This document shows, one piece after another, positions 17,437 through 26,100 of a stretch of 64,000 nt of DNA. The position numbers and the translations under genes were made by a program. The notes beneath the pieces are model-generated. The model was not told the origin of the DNA and made no database searches. It saw nothing but the letters and a program-made list of their open reading frames with translations. The DNA comes from CAZJYI01 sp964550025 (GTDB taxonomy: Bacteria; Verrucomicrobiota; Kiritimatiellia; UBA8416; CAYOBW01), in NCBI GenBank assembly GCA_964550025.1, contig CAZJYI010000004.1:88873-152872 (forward strand), in the 5' to 3' direction. Position 1 is the first letter of the stretch. Every line of letters starts with the position of its first letter.

Positions 17437-18437
17437 CGATGTGGAAGTACATCCTGCGGCGCCTCGCCTACATGATCGGACTGCTGGTGCTGGTGTCGGT
17501 CGTTTCTTTCGTCGTGATCCAGCTTCCGCCGGGCGATTATCTGACCATGTACATACGCTCACTCGAGGCGAGCGGGCAGAAGGTCGACCAGTCTGAGATC
17601 GACGCCATGAAGCGCCAGTACGGGCTCGATCTGCCCATGCACAAACAGTACCTGAAATGGGTAGGCGGCATGGCACGGGGGGATTTTGGCCGTTCTCTGC
17701 AATGGAACAGGCCGGTAAAGGAACTGATCGGCGAGCGGCTGACGCTGACCATCGCCCTGAACGCGGCGGCACTGGTGTTCACCTATGTCTTCGCGATCGC
17801 GATCGGCGTCTACTCGGCTACACGACAGTACTCGATAGGAGACTACGCGTTCACCGTGCTCGGCTTTGTCGGGATGTCCATCCCGAGCTTCCTTTTCGCG
17901 CTCATCCTGATGGTCGTCTTCAACAACGTCTTCGGCCTCAGCGTGGGCGGGCTGTTCTCGCCCGACTACGTTGACGCCCCCTGGAGCTGGGGCAGGGTTG
18001 CGGACCTGCTGAAGCACCTGCCACTACCCGCGGTCATCATGGGGACGGCGGGGGCTGCCGGCCTGATACGCGTGATGCGCGGCTCGCTGTTGGACGAGTT
18101 GAACAAGCAGTACGTTGTGACGGCTCGAACGAAGGGCCTGTCCGAGATGAAGCTCCTTTTCAAGTACCCCATGCGTGTCGCCGTCAATCCGGTCATCAGC
18201 ACGATCGGTTGGATCCTGCCCGGACTGGTTTCGGGCGGCGCCATCGTCGCCGTCGTTCTGAACCTGCCGACGGTTGGGCCGTTGCTTCTGAACGCCTTGT
18301 TGGCGCAGGACATGTACCTGGCGGGAACACTGCTACTGTTCCTGTGCTGTCTCACCCTGATCGGCACGTTCATCTCGGACCTGCTGTTGGCCTGGCTTGA
18401 CCCAAGGGTGCAGTTCGGCGGTGGAGGGCAGCGCTGA
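17433..18437 (+). CDS. ABC transporter permease (DppB/OppB type)
   Basis: A 334-residue inner-membrane permease with about six transmembrane helices. GGAGG at 17421-17425 sits seven bases before a GTG at 17433, which overlaps the previous stop codon; the ATG at 17439 is the alternative. The cytoplasmic EAA-type loop that contacts the ATPase is visible as VVTARTKGLSEMKLLFKYPM. A long periplasmic segment between the first two helices (MYIRSLEASGQKVDQSEIDA) is typical of DppB-like proteins. Translation is coupled to both neighbours. Confidence 0.93.
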   Translation: MTMWKYILRRLAYMIGLLVLVSVVSFVVIQLPPGDYLTMYIRSLEASGQKVDQSEIDAMKRQYGLDLPMHKQYLKWVGGMARGDFGRSLQWNRPVKELIGERLTLTIALNAAALVFTYVFAIAIGVYSATRQYSIGDYAFTVLGFVGMSIPSFLFALILMVVFNNVFGLSVGGLFSPDYVDAPWSWGRVADLLKHLPLPAVIMGTAGAAGLIRVMRGSLLDELNKQYVVTARTKGLSEMKLLFKYPMRVAVNPVISTIGWILPGLVSGGAIVAVVLNLPTVGPLLLNALLAQDMYLAGTLLLFLCCLTLIGTFISDLLLAWLDPRVQFGGGGQR

Positions 18438-19561
18438 TGCGGAAGGCGAGACAGGACAGCGCGGGGGAGTTCGAGCGCTACTATGTGGCCACGCAGTGGC
18501 AGCTCATCTATCGCAGGCTACGCAAGCACCGGCTGGCCATGTTCGGCTTGAGACTGCTGGCGCTCATCTACGCCCTGGCGATCTTCAGCGAGTTCTTTTC
18601 AACCTGCGATGTGCAGAAACGTCACCCGCACCTCAGTTACAGCCCGCCACAGAGGATCCGCCTGCGCGATGCCGAGGGCGGATGGCACTTGCCGTTTGTT
18701 TACGGCTGGAAGACTTCGCGCAATCCGGTGACGCACGAACTGCAGTATGAAGAGGACTCGGAACAGCGCTTCGCGATTCGGCTTTTTCACCTTGGCGATC
18801 CGTACCGGATGTGGGGCTTGATCCCGGGGCGGTTGCGGTTGGTGGGGGTCGCCGAACCGGGCTACGTCTTCCTCTTCGGAACGGACAACCTGGGCCGGGA
18901 CATTCTCTCTCGAACGATTGCCGCCGCGCGTGTTTCCCTCTCGATCGGCCTCATTGGCGTGGCACTCAGCTTCGTGCTCGGGTGCATTCTCGGCGGGATC
19001 AGCGGGTTCTACGGAGGCTGGATCGACACGGTCATCCAGCGGCTGATCGAGTTTCTGCTGGCCCTGCCGACGCTGCCCCTGTGGATGGCGTTGGCGGCGG
19101 CCGTGCCGAAAGAATGGCCGCCCATCAAAGTCTACATGATGATCACCGTGCTCCTCAGCATCGTCGGCTGGTGCGGGTTGGCGCGCGTGGTGCGCGGCAA
19201 GTTGATGAGCCTGCGGAATGAGGACTATATCCTCGCGGCCGAAGTCGCCGGCGCGACCGACGCAAACATCATCCGCCGCCACATGTTGCCGGGATTCATG
19301 AGCTACCTCATCGTTAGCCTGACCCTGGCCGTACCGCGCATGATCCTCGGCGAGACGGCGCTGAGTTTCCTGGGCCTGGGGCTTCGCCCCCCCGTGGTGA
19401 GCTGGGGGGTGCTGCTGAGCACGGCCCAGGATGTGAAAGTCGTTGTCATGTACCCATGGATCATGATTCCCGGGCTGTTTGTCGTATTGGTGGTACTGGC
19501 GTTCAATTTCCTGGGCGACGGACTGCGCGATGCGGCGGATCCGTATCATGAGGTGAAGTGA
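18437..19561 (+). CDS. ABC transporter permease (DppC/OppC type)
   Basis: A 374-residue inner-membrane permease. Its ATG shares one base with the stop of the preceding permease (TGATG). The DppC-type N-terminal extension is unusually long (about 170 residues before the GTDNLGRDILSR block). The EAA loop reads EDYILAAEVAGATDANIIRRH. It pairs with the upstream permease to form the channel. The two ATPase genes follow only after a 384-bp gap filled by an inverted heptamer cassette. Confidence 0.93.
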   Translation: MRKARQDSAGEFERYYVATQWQLIYRRLRKHRLAMFGLRLLALIYALAIFSEFFSTCDVQKRHPHLSYSPPQRIRLRDAEGGWHLPFVYGWKTSRNPVTHELQYEEDSEQRFAIRLFHLGDPYRMWGLIPGRLRLVGVAEPGYVFLFGTDNLGRDILSRTIAAARVSLSIGLIGVALSFVLGCILGGISGFYGGWIDTVIQRLIEFLLALPTLPLWMALAAAVPKEWPPIKVYMMITVLLSIVGWCGLARVVRGKLMSLRNEDYILAAEVAGATDANIIRRHMLPGFMSYLIVSLTLAVPRMILGETALSFLGLGLRPPVVSWGVLLSTAQDVKVVVMYPWIMIPGLFVVLVVLAFNFLGDGLRDAADPYHEVK

Positions 19562-19601
19562 TAGAAACCGGGTTTCAGAACGGGACACAGAGGACGGGTG
19601 T

Positions 19602-19875
19602 GGAACGTCGAACATTGAACATCGAACATCGAACATCGAACATTGAACACCGAACATTGAACACCGAACATCGAACATTGAACACCGAACATCGAACATT
19701 GAACACCGAACATCGAACTTGGAACATTGAACGTGGAACGCTAGACACCGGGTGCTGGACGATGGATATCGAGCTCAGGCAGACCGAAACCGAACGCTGG
19801 TCGGAGACAGGGACGGGTATGGCTCTCTCTTTCCTTCGACGTTCAGCGTTCGATGTTGGATGTTCAGTGTTCGGT
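19602..19875. repeat. Inverted heptamer cassette A (cgaacat units) inside the transporter operon
   Basis: The left arm is 20 clear 7-bp units (19602-19741: cgaacat, tgaacat, tgaacac variants) fading through four more to 19769. After about 70-100 bp the right arm carries five units in opposite orientation (19841-19875: gttcagc, gttcgat, gttggat, gttcagt, gttcggt), the reverse complement of the left-arm family. The arms could pair. The whole sits between the permease gene ending 19561 and the ATPase gene starting 19946. Frames read through the array give heptad peptides and are not genes. Confidence 0.9.
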
Positions 19876-19945
19876 CCTCGTGATCGATCGCTCTCCGCGT
19901 TCCGATGCGCGGCGGGCTCGAAGCCGAAAACCTGACACCTTTGAA

Positions 19946-21070
19946 ATGAGTGCTGACACAACCAACAATGCCCCCGTCCTCACCGTCCGCAACCTGACCA
20001 CCTGTCTTGACTTGGACGAAGGACAGCTCGTGGCTGTCGACGGCCTGAGCCTGACGCTCAGGGCGCGCCGGACGCTGGGGTTGATCGGTGAGAGCGGGTG
20101 CGGCAAGAGCATGGCGGCCAAGTCCATCCTCAGAATCCTCCCGAAGCCCGGGCGCATAGCAACGGGTGAGATCCTGCTGCGGGAGGGCGAGACGGGGAGT
20201 ACGGATATCGCCAAACTGTCCGACACGGGCCGACCGATGCGCGCGATCCGCGGCGGCCGCATTTCGATGATCTTCCAGGAGCCCATGACCAGCCTTTCGC
20301 CCGTGCATAGCGTCGGCGACCAGGTGTGCGAAATGATCCGCCAGCACGTCACGCGCGACCGCGCCGAGGCACGTCAACGGGCCGTCGACATGTTGACGCG
20401 CGTCAAGATCTCTCGACCCGCGGAACGCATGAAGGAGTACCCGCACCAGTTGTCCGGCGGGCTTCGGCAGCGCGTGATGATCGCGATGGCGCTGGCATGC
20501 CACCCGGACCTTCTGATCGCGGATGAGCCCACGACGGCGCTGGACGTGACCGTGCAGGCGCAGATCCTGCGCCTGGTGAAGGAGCTCCAGGAGGAGATGG
20601 GGATGTCCGTACTCTTCATTACGCATGACCTCGGCATCATTGCGCGGGTAGCCGATGAAGTGGCCGTCATGTACCTGGGGCAGATTGTGGAGCAGGGGTC
20701 CAAAGTCGACATCTACCGGCGCCCACGGCACCCTTACACGCGGGGACTGATGGCCGCCGTACCGCGCCCCGGCAAGGGACGAAGGCAGAGGCTGCCCGCC
20801 ATCAAGGGGACCGTGCCGCTCCCCATCAACCTGCCGAGCCGCTGCCGGTTCTTCGAACGGTGCCCCCTGGCCAAGGCGGGAGTCTGTGACAGCGCAGTCC
20901 CGGAGCTCAAGCTCGTCGGCGCCCCCCGCGACCTTGCGTCGCGGGAGCGGGAGACTGGGGAGGGAGACCGCACTTCCTCCTCCCTCTCTCACGCTCCCGC
21001 CGCACAAGGCGGTGGGGGACGCGGAACTCCGCACCGGGTAAGATGCTTCAGAGCGGGAGAGATCGCGTGA
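19946..21070 (+). CDS. ABC transporter ATP-binding protein (OppD/DppD type)
   Basis: A 374-residue cytoplasmic ATPase. The start at 19946 gives a normal N-terminus (MSADTTNNAPVLTVRNLTT); the upstream frame only translates repeat DNA. Walker A GESGCGKS, signature LSGGLRQR, Walker B LLIADEP and the H-loop region THDLG are intact. The C-terminal OppD-type zinc/iron-site region has cysteines (RCRFFERCPLA, later VRCFRAG), but about 30 residues encoded by an imperfect palindrome (20941-21000) separate its two halves. It overlaps the next ATPase by one base. Confidence 0.93.
   Translation: MSADTTNNAPVLTVRNLTTCLDLDEGQLVAVDGLSLTLRARRTLGLIGESGCGKSMAAKSILRILPKPGRIATGEILLREGETGSTDIAKLSDTGRPMRAIRGGRISMIFQEPMTSLSPVHSVGDQVCEMIRQHVTRDRAEARQRAVDMLTRVKISRPAERMKEYPHQLSGGLRQRVMIAMALACHPDLLIADEPTTALDVTVQAQILRLVKELQEEMGMSVLFITHDLGIIARVADEVAVMYLGQIVEQGSKVDIYRRPRHPYTRGLMAAVPRPGKGRRQRLPAIKGTVPLPINLPSRCRFFERCPLAKAGVCDSAVPELKLVGAPRDLASRERETGEGDRTSSSLSHAPAAQGGGGRGTPHRVRCFRAGEIA
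20941..21000. repeat. Imperfect palindrome inside the C-terminus of the OppD-type gene
   Basis: The left part starts gcgggagcgggagactgggg and the right part ends ctcacgctcccgc. The outer nine bases (gcgggagcg against cgctcccgc) pair exactly and the inner part imperfectly. The left arm can be read in 7-bp steps (gcgggag, cgggaga, ctgggga, gggagac). It codes for a low-complexity linker and keeps the frame open. Confidence 0.6.
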
Positions 21071-22101
21071 TGGCCGATGCCGGAAAGAGAGAGCCACTGC
21101 TGTCCCTGCGAGGCGTGAAGAAGTACTTCCCCGTGAAGCGGGGCATGCTGCGCGCCCCGAATGAGTTTGTCCGGGCGGTTGACGACGTTGACCTGGACTT
21201 GTTCGAGCGTGAGACGCTTGGACTTGTGGGCGAGTCGGGATGCGGCAAGACCACGCTCGGGCGCTGCATCCTCCGTCTTCTCGACACGACGGAGGGAACG
21301 ATCGAGTTCAGCCTGGATGAGGAGACAATCGACCTGGCCTCTCTGAGCAGGAAACAGATCCGTCCGCTACGCCGCCACATGCAGATGGTCTTCCAGGACC
21401 CTTTCTCCTCGCTGGACCCGCGCATGACCGTGCTGGATATCGTGGGTGAGCCGTTGACGGCAAACCGCATGGCGACAGGGGAGGCGCTGACAGAGCGGGT
21501 CAAGGAGATCGTGCAGGCTGTGGGGCTCGAGATGCAGCACTTGAAACGCTATCCGCACGCGTTCAGTGGCGGGCAGCGCCAGCGCATCGGAGTGGCGCGC
21601 GCCCTCGCGCCGTCGCCGAAACTCATTGTGTGCGACGAGCCGGTCTCGGCGCTGGATGTCTCGGTACAGGCACAGGTGATCAATCTGCTGATGGACCTCC
21701 AGCAGGATTTCGGGCTGACCTACCTCTTCATCTCGCATGACCTCGGTGTCGTCGAACACGTCTGTGACCGCGTGGCCGTGATGTACGTGGGGCGCATCGT
21801 GGAACTGTCTGAAACTGAAGCCCTCTTCAAGCGTCCGCTCCATCCCTACAGCGAGGCACTACTCGCGGCCGTGCCCGTTCCGGACCCGGAGCTGGAAGGC
21901 GACCTGGAGTTGATGGGAGGCGACGTTCCGGATCCCGCGCACCCACCGCCGGGCTGCACCTTTCACCCACGCTGCAAATACGCCGTTGATGCCTGCCGTA
22001 CGCGCGTGCCCGGTTGGCGGGAATTGCCAGACGGTCGGTGCGTGGCCTGTCATCGCGCCGACGAACTGGATCTCACCGGTAGATGGGCGGACGACGAATG
22101 A
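21070..22101 (+). CDS. ABC transporter ATP-binding protein (OppF/DppF type)
   Basis: A 343-residue cytoplasmic ATPase, the second of the pair that drives the importer. Its start overlaps the previous stop by one base (TGATG). Walker A GESGCGKTT, signature FSGGQRQR, Walker B LIVCDEP and the SHDLG switch are intact. The C-terminal oligopeptide-transporter block with cysteines (GCTFHPRCKYAVDAC and CVAC) is complete, unlike the interrupted one in its partner. The last four bases overlap the next small gene (ATGA). Confidence 0.94.
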   Translation: MADAGKREPLLSLRGVKKYFPVKRGMLRAPNEFVRAVDDVDLDLFERETLGLVGESGCGKTTLGRCILRLLDTTEGTIEFSLDEETIDLASLSRKQIRPLRRHMQMVFQDPFSSLDPRMTVLDIVGEPLTANRMATGEALTERVKEIVQAVGLEMQHLKRYPHAFSGGQRQRIGVARALAPSPKLIVCDEPVSALDVSVQAQVINLLMDLQQDFGLTYLFISHDLGVVEHVCDRVAVMYVGRIVELSETEALFKRPLHPYSEALLAAVPVPDPELEGDLELMGGDVPDPAHPPPGCTFHPRCKYAVDACRTRVPGWRELPDGRCVACHRADELDLTGRWADDE

Positions 22102-22442
22102 GTCTTGCCTGGGCCATCGGTGCTTTCGTTCTCGCCGTCGCCTTCCTGACGATCCTCATGCGGCTGGCCGCTCGCCTGGCGGGCAAGGCCGCGGGTGCCG
22201 GCGCTTCGCGACACTTTCGCGACGCAGAGTACATCATCGAGCACAAACGCCTCCCAGGGGTGTGGGAGAAGGAGTTGGCGCTATTGAGCGAAGAGGAGCG
22301 CCCGACCGCTCTTGCCGCGAAGCGAGCGGAACTAGTCCGCTTCTTCCGGACCGCCCCCGTCTTCGAAGACGAAGAAACAAGACGGGAGCTGCTCAACCGG
22401 CTGACGCGGATTACCGCTTCGTTTCAGGAGCGTGTTGTGTAA
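22098..22442 (+). CDS. Small single-pass membrane protein, unknown
   Basis: 114 residues, start overlapping the OppF-type stop by four bases (ATGA), so it is co-translated with the transporter. One N-terminal membrane helix (LAWAIGAFVLAVAFLTILM) is followed by a basic, charged cytoplasmic helical region (EKELALLSEEERPTALAAKR). I recognise no family. A role tied to the importer is suggested only by position. Confidence 0.7.
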   Translation: MSLAWAIGAFVLAVAFLTILMRLAARLAGKAAGAGASRHFRDAEYIIEHKRLPGVWEKELALLSEEERPTALAAKRAELVRFFRTAPVFEDEETRRELLNRLTRITASFQERVV

Positions 22443-22456
22443 AGGGGAGCCGACAA

Positions 22457-22915
22457 ATGGCAGACCAACCGAACGCGCACTACCGCAAAAGAGGCGTCGA
22501 ACTGGGTGTTCGCAAATCCACTGTCAGACTGCCTTCCCGAAACGACCGCAACGCGTTGATCCTGGCATTTGACGGGGAATACAGGCCGGGCGCCATGGGG
22601 AATCGGGACGCGGGCTTCATGATCGCAGCCATCAGAAGAGAACTCGAAGCCCTGAAACCCTACGGACTGATTCTGGATTTCCGCAACCTCCGCTACGAAT
22701 ACGGCGACATGATGGACGGTGTCCTGCTGTTTACGGAGGATACCCCGCTTGCCGACACCTGCCCAACGCTAGTCGTAACGTCCAGCCTCAATCGCAGTGG
22801 ACTCGTCGGAGTGGTGGTGGGACTCATAGGAGACTCGGTTGCTCAATGGCTCTTCTATAGCGTGAAGTCCGCCTTGGCGGAGATAGACCGAAGACACCGG
22901 GTGGGTGGGGGTTGA
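22457..22915 (+). CDS. Hypothetical protein, STAS/anti-sigma-antagonist-like fold possible
   Basis: 152 residues. A strong ribosome site (AAAGGGGAG, 22441-22449) fixes the ATG at 22457. The pattern 'LILAFDGEYRPG', a helix, 'YGLILDFRNLRYEYGDMMDG', then 'CPTLVVTSSLNRSGL' alternates strands and helices like a STAS domain (LILDL..v..iDS), but the phosphorylatable Ser is not at the usual place. No signal peptide. It may be co-transcribed with the transporter tail and precedes the giant PASTA gene. Function unknown. Confidence 0.7.
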   Translation: MADQPNAHYRKRGVELGVRKSTVRLPSRNDRNALILAFDGEYRPGAMGNRDAGFMIAAIRRELEALKPYGLILDFRNLRYEYGDMMDGVLLFTEDTPLADTCPTLVVTSSLNRSGLVGVVVGLIGDSVAQWLFYSVKSALAEIDRRHRVGGG

Positions 22916-23146
22916 TGGAACAGAAGCCATGCGACTGATCAGAAGCGCCATTCTCTGCCTCATAAGGTGAGTCTTCGTGTTTCCGGCGGATGGCAGCCAT
23001 GCAGTCCATAAAGATGATGCCAGTCGTTGACAAAGCTCCTCCATGCGAGATACTCTCACGGCCGTGGCGTGCCACGAATGCTGACCGGTCTGTCGGCCCC
23101 GCCACCAAGTGTCTCGAGTATCCACGGAGAGGAGGGCTTTGCTGTC

Positions 23147-26100
23147 ATGCATCGAAGCTCCAAATCGGCCCTCAGGCAGATCGACATGTTGCGGGCAGTT
23201 GGTTTCACCAAATTCAGCAGGCGGAATGGACAACGCGCACTTTGCATTCTGGTTTTCTTGCCGATGCTACTTTGGGCCTCTTGGACGATGGGGCAGGACC
23301 GGCAGGTCAATGGCTTCAACACCCCAATGGACTCGCATGGGGGCGAGGATGTGGACCCCGCAGAGGTCATCGGCGAGTTCCTTCAGAACCGGTCACCGAG
23401 CACGCGTTATCACCATGTTCCGCCGGCCGGGCTGTCGATGGACACGACCGGCGGGGGCGCGCCCGAGCCAAAGAAAGCAAAGTCGGTCTTAGACACATCC
23501 GCGCAGCAGCAGGCGTATGCGACGCCGCTGGCGGAGCTCGACAACAAGACCCCGCAACAGATCTTCGAGGAATTCTGCACCAAAGTACTGAGACCCGCTG
23601 CCGAAGGGGGCGAGCATGGTCGGACAGTCGCCGAAGCGATCGCTTCCGACGCGTGGCGCACGAAGCTGATCCGTGCCACCATTGCGATTCAGGACCAGGG
23701 CAACTTCGAGCAGAGCCCCAAGGCGATCAAGGAACTGATCAAATCGGGTGCCGTCCCGGCGGAACACGCGGCCCTCATGTGGTTCGCCCGGGACATGTTG
23801 GTCCATGAAAGCCTCGGCGTCATGCAGGCGCAGCTCAAGGCGAAACACCCGGGCTGGACATTCCACATCAACGTGCTGGATTCGGGCTCGTACGGATCGA
23901 TCGGGTCGGACATTGACAAGACACTGCACCTGACGGCGTGGGACGCTGACGGCCGGCAGGTTGTGTCGTTCGGGCCCGGCGGGAAGGTGCTCGGCGCTGA
24001 CATCAGCGCGTTCATCAAGCTGGCGTTCGATGCGTTCGATCATGTGGGCAGCCGCTCCGAGTACGGCGCAAAGAACTCGATCGCCAAGAGCCTGGACACT
24101 GAGTTCTTCACCTCCGACACGCTGCCGAAACGGTTTGCCCGTGCCGCGACGCACACGTCCAACGACTCGCCGATCAACCGCGCCGCCGCCGAGCTCAAGC
24201 AGCACTTTGCCAACCTGCAGCGGAATCCCGGACCGTCATACCAGTTCATCGGCACGGTGATGGCCCAAGTGGTCGGCCGCACGGTCGAGCAGGACGCTGC
24301 CCTCCGCGCCAAGCTCGATCAACTGGATGCCCAACGGGGCGGGCTCGCGGAGCTCTCGTCCGATCAGAAGGTCGCGCACGTGCTCGACGAGGCGCTGGCC
24401 GCGACGCACGCCCCGGCAGTGCTGGCCAGCGAGGACGGCAGCGGCGAGCTCAATATCCGCGCCATCAACGTGGCCGATTTCCTCGAACGCAACAACCTGT
24501 CTATCCGCTACGATCAGCCGTTGGCCGCCGAGAACGCCGCCGGCAACTACGAGAAGCTCATCCACAAGGTCGAAGCCACGCGCAAGAACGGGCAGTTTCG
24601 CCCCGAGAAGTATGACCTTTACCTTAACGACATTGCCAAGTACGGCGATCGATCGTTCAAGGATCTGGCGACGTTCCGCTTTCAGGATGACGACCCGAGC
24701 AAACCGCCGGTGTTTGGCGAGTTCAGTCGACGATACGGCCCCGAAGGGGCGCGCGAGCGGTTCCACCTCGACAGCGATCCACCGAACATGCGGGCATACA
24801 CCGAGGAGGCGCACCGGCAGCTATTCACCGAGTCGCTCGAACGCGTGTACGCGGCGCCCGACTCGCCGGACCGGCGCGTGGGAGTGCAGTCGGACGTCGC
24901 CCTTTTCTGGGCCGTCAACAGAGCGAACGAGAATGCGCTGGCCCTGAAAGCCGACCCTGATCTGCAAGAGACACTCCGCGAGAACGGCAAAACGCGCTTG
25001 AAAGGCTACCCCGTGGATTGGGTGCTCGGCAGGGTCATCGAATGGATCGAAAGAGACGACCCCAAACGGTTCGGCCTGACGGCTGGCATGACGCAAGAGG
25101 AACGTCAGGCCAGGCGCATCGAGGTCGCCAAGGAGTTGCATGTCGAGTCCGCCGAGCGGGCGACGGCGATCCTTGCAGCCGGGCACTTGGAGCAGGCGTT
25201 GGACATGTGGCTGCGGTCGCCGGATGACGAGATCGCGCGGATCCTGACCAACGAGCGGAACAAGCTCAGGGCCGCCAAACTCGAGCGGGACCGACTGATC
25301 CGACAGTTCAACGCGCCGGGCACCGAGGAGAACGAAACACGCCGGCGTCAGTTGGCTTCGCTCAACGAGCGCATCGAGCGGCTTGCCAGGCTGGTTGAGA
25401 CGATGGTAGACGACCCGGCCGATACGAAAGCGCGCGTCCAGATGACGGGCCGGGAAACGCTGCGTCGACTGTTCTTCCTGTTCAAGCGTGGCGGCTACGG
25501 GGCGACCTACGAGCGGATGACAGGCCGGTTGCCCGACGCGCACCGGCGCGACGTGCGCATCATGGAGCGGGTCTGGACCGTGCAGTCGGAACAAGCGGAC
25601 CGGGCGCGGCTGGCGCGAACCTCCGGCATCCGTCTGAGCAACCTCGGTGGCATGACCCGCGATGTTGCGTCCCGGCTGGCTCACAGCTATGGCGAGAGCT
25701 GCGGGTTCGATGTCGAGGCGATGCTCAAGCGGACGCGGCTAGACGTGGACGCGGCCAGGCAGGGCGCCAACGCGCCGGGGCGTGTCGTGCTGCGCTATAT
25801 GCATCACAACTACATGAACCTCGGCGGGGTGAACTCGGCGCTGGGGCTGCTGCGGGTGGCCCAGCAGGCCGAGCGGCTGCCGCTGGAAGCTCGGCTGGAA
25901 CTGCTGGGGCAAGGCGTGGCAACGGAACTGGCGGCGGGGGCGCCGGGGGTCGGTCAGGTGTTCAACCTGTGGATGGGGTATGAAGCGGGGAACAACGTGC
26001 AGATGGCCGGTGCGTCGCTGGGGATGCTGTCCGACGTGATCACGCGGCTGTCGCCGGAAGCGGCGGGGTCGGCCCTGGCACAGTCCGGGTCGACCGCGTC

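Noticed and set aside
15340..17772. 810-codon open frame on the minus strand opposite the substrate-binding protein gene
   Set aside because: Arg/Pro-rich composition and no motifs; an antisense shadow typical of GC-rich coding DNA.
19602..19875. CRISPR array
   Set aside because: Units are 7 bp with no spacers and no cas genes nearby.
23890..23930. Nucleotidyltransferase domain in the giant protein (GSDID segment)
   Set aside because: A single short match; the rest of the fold is not visible by eye.
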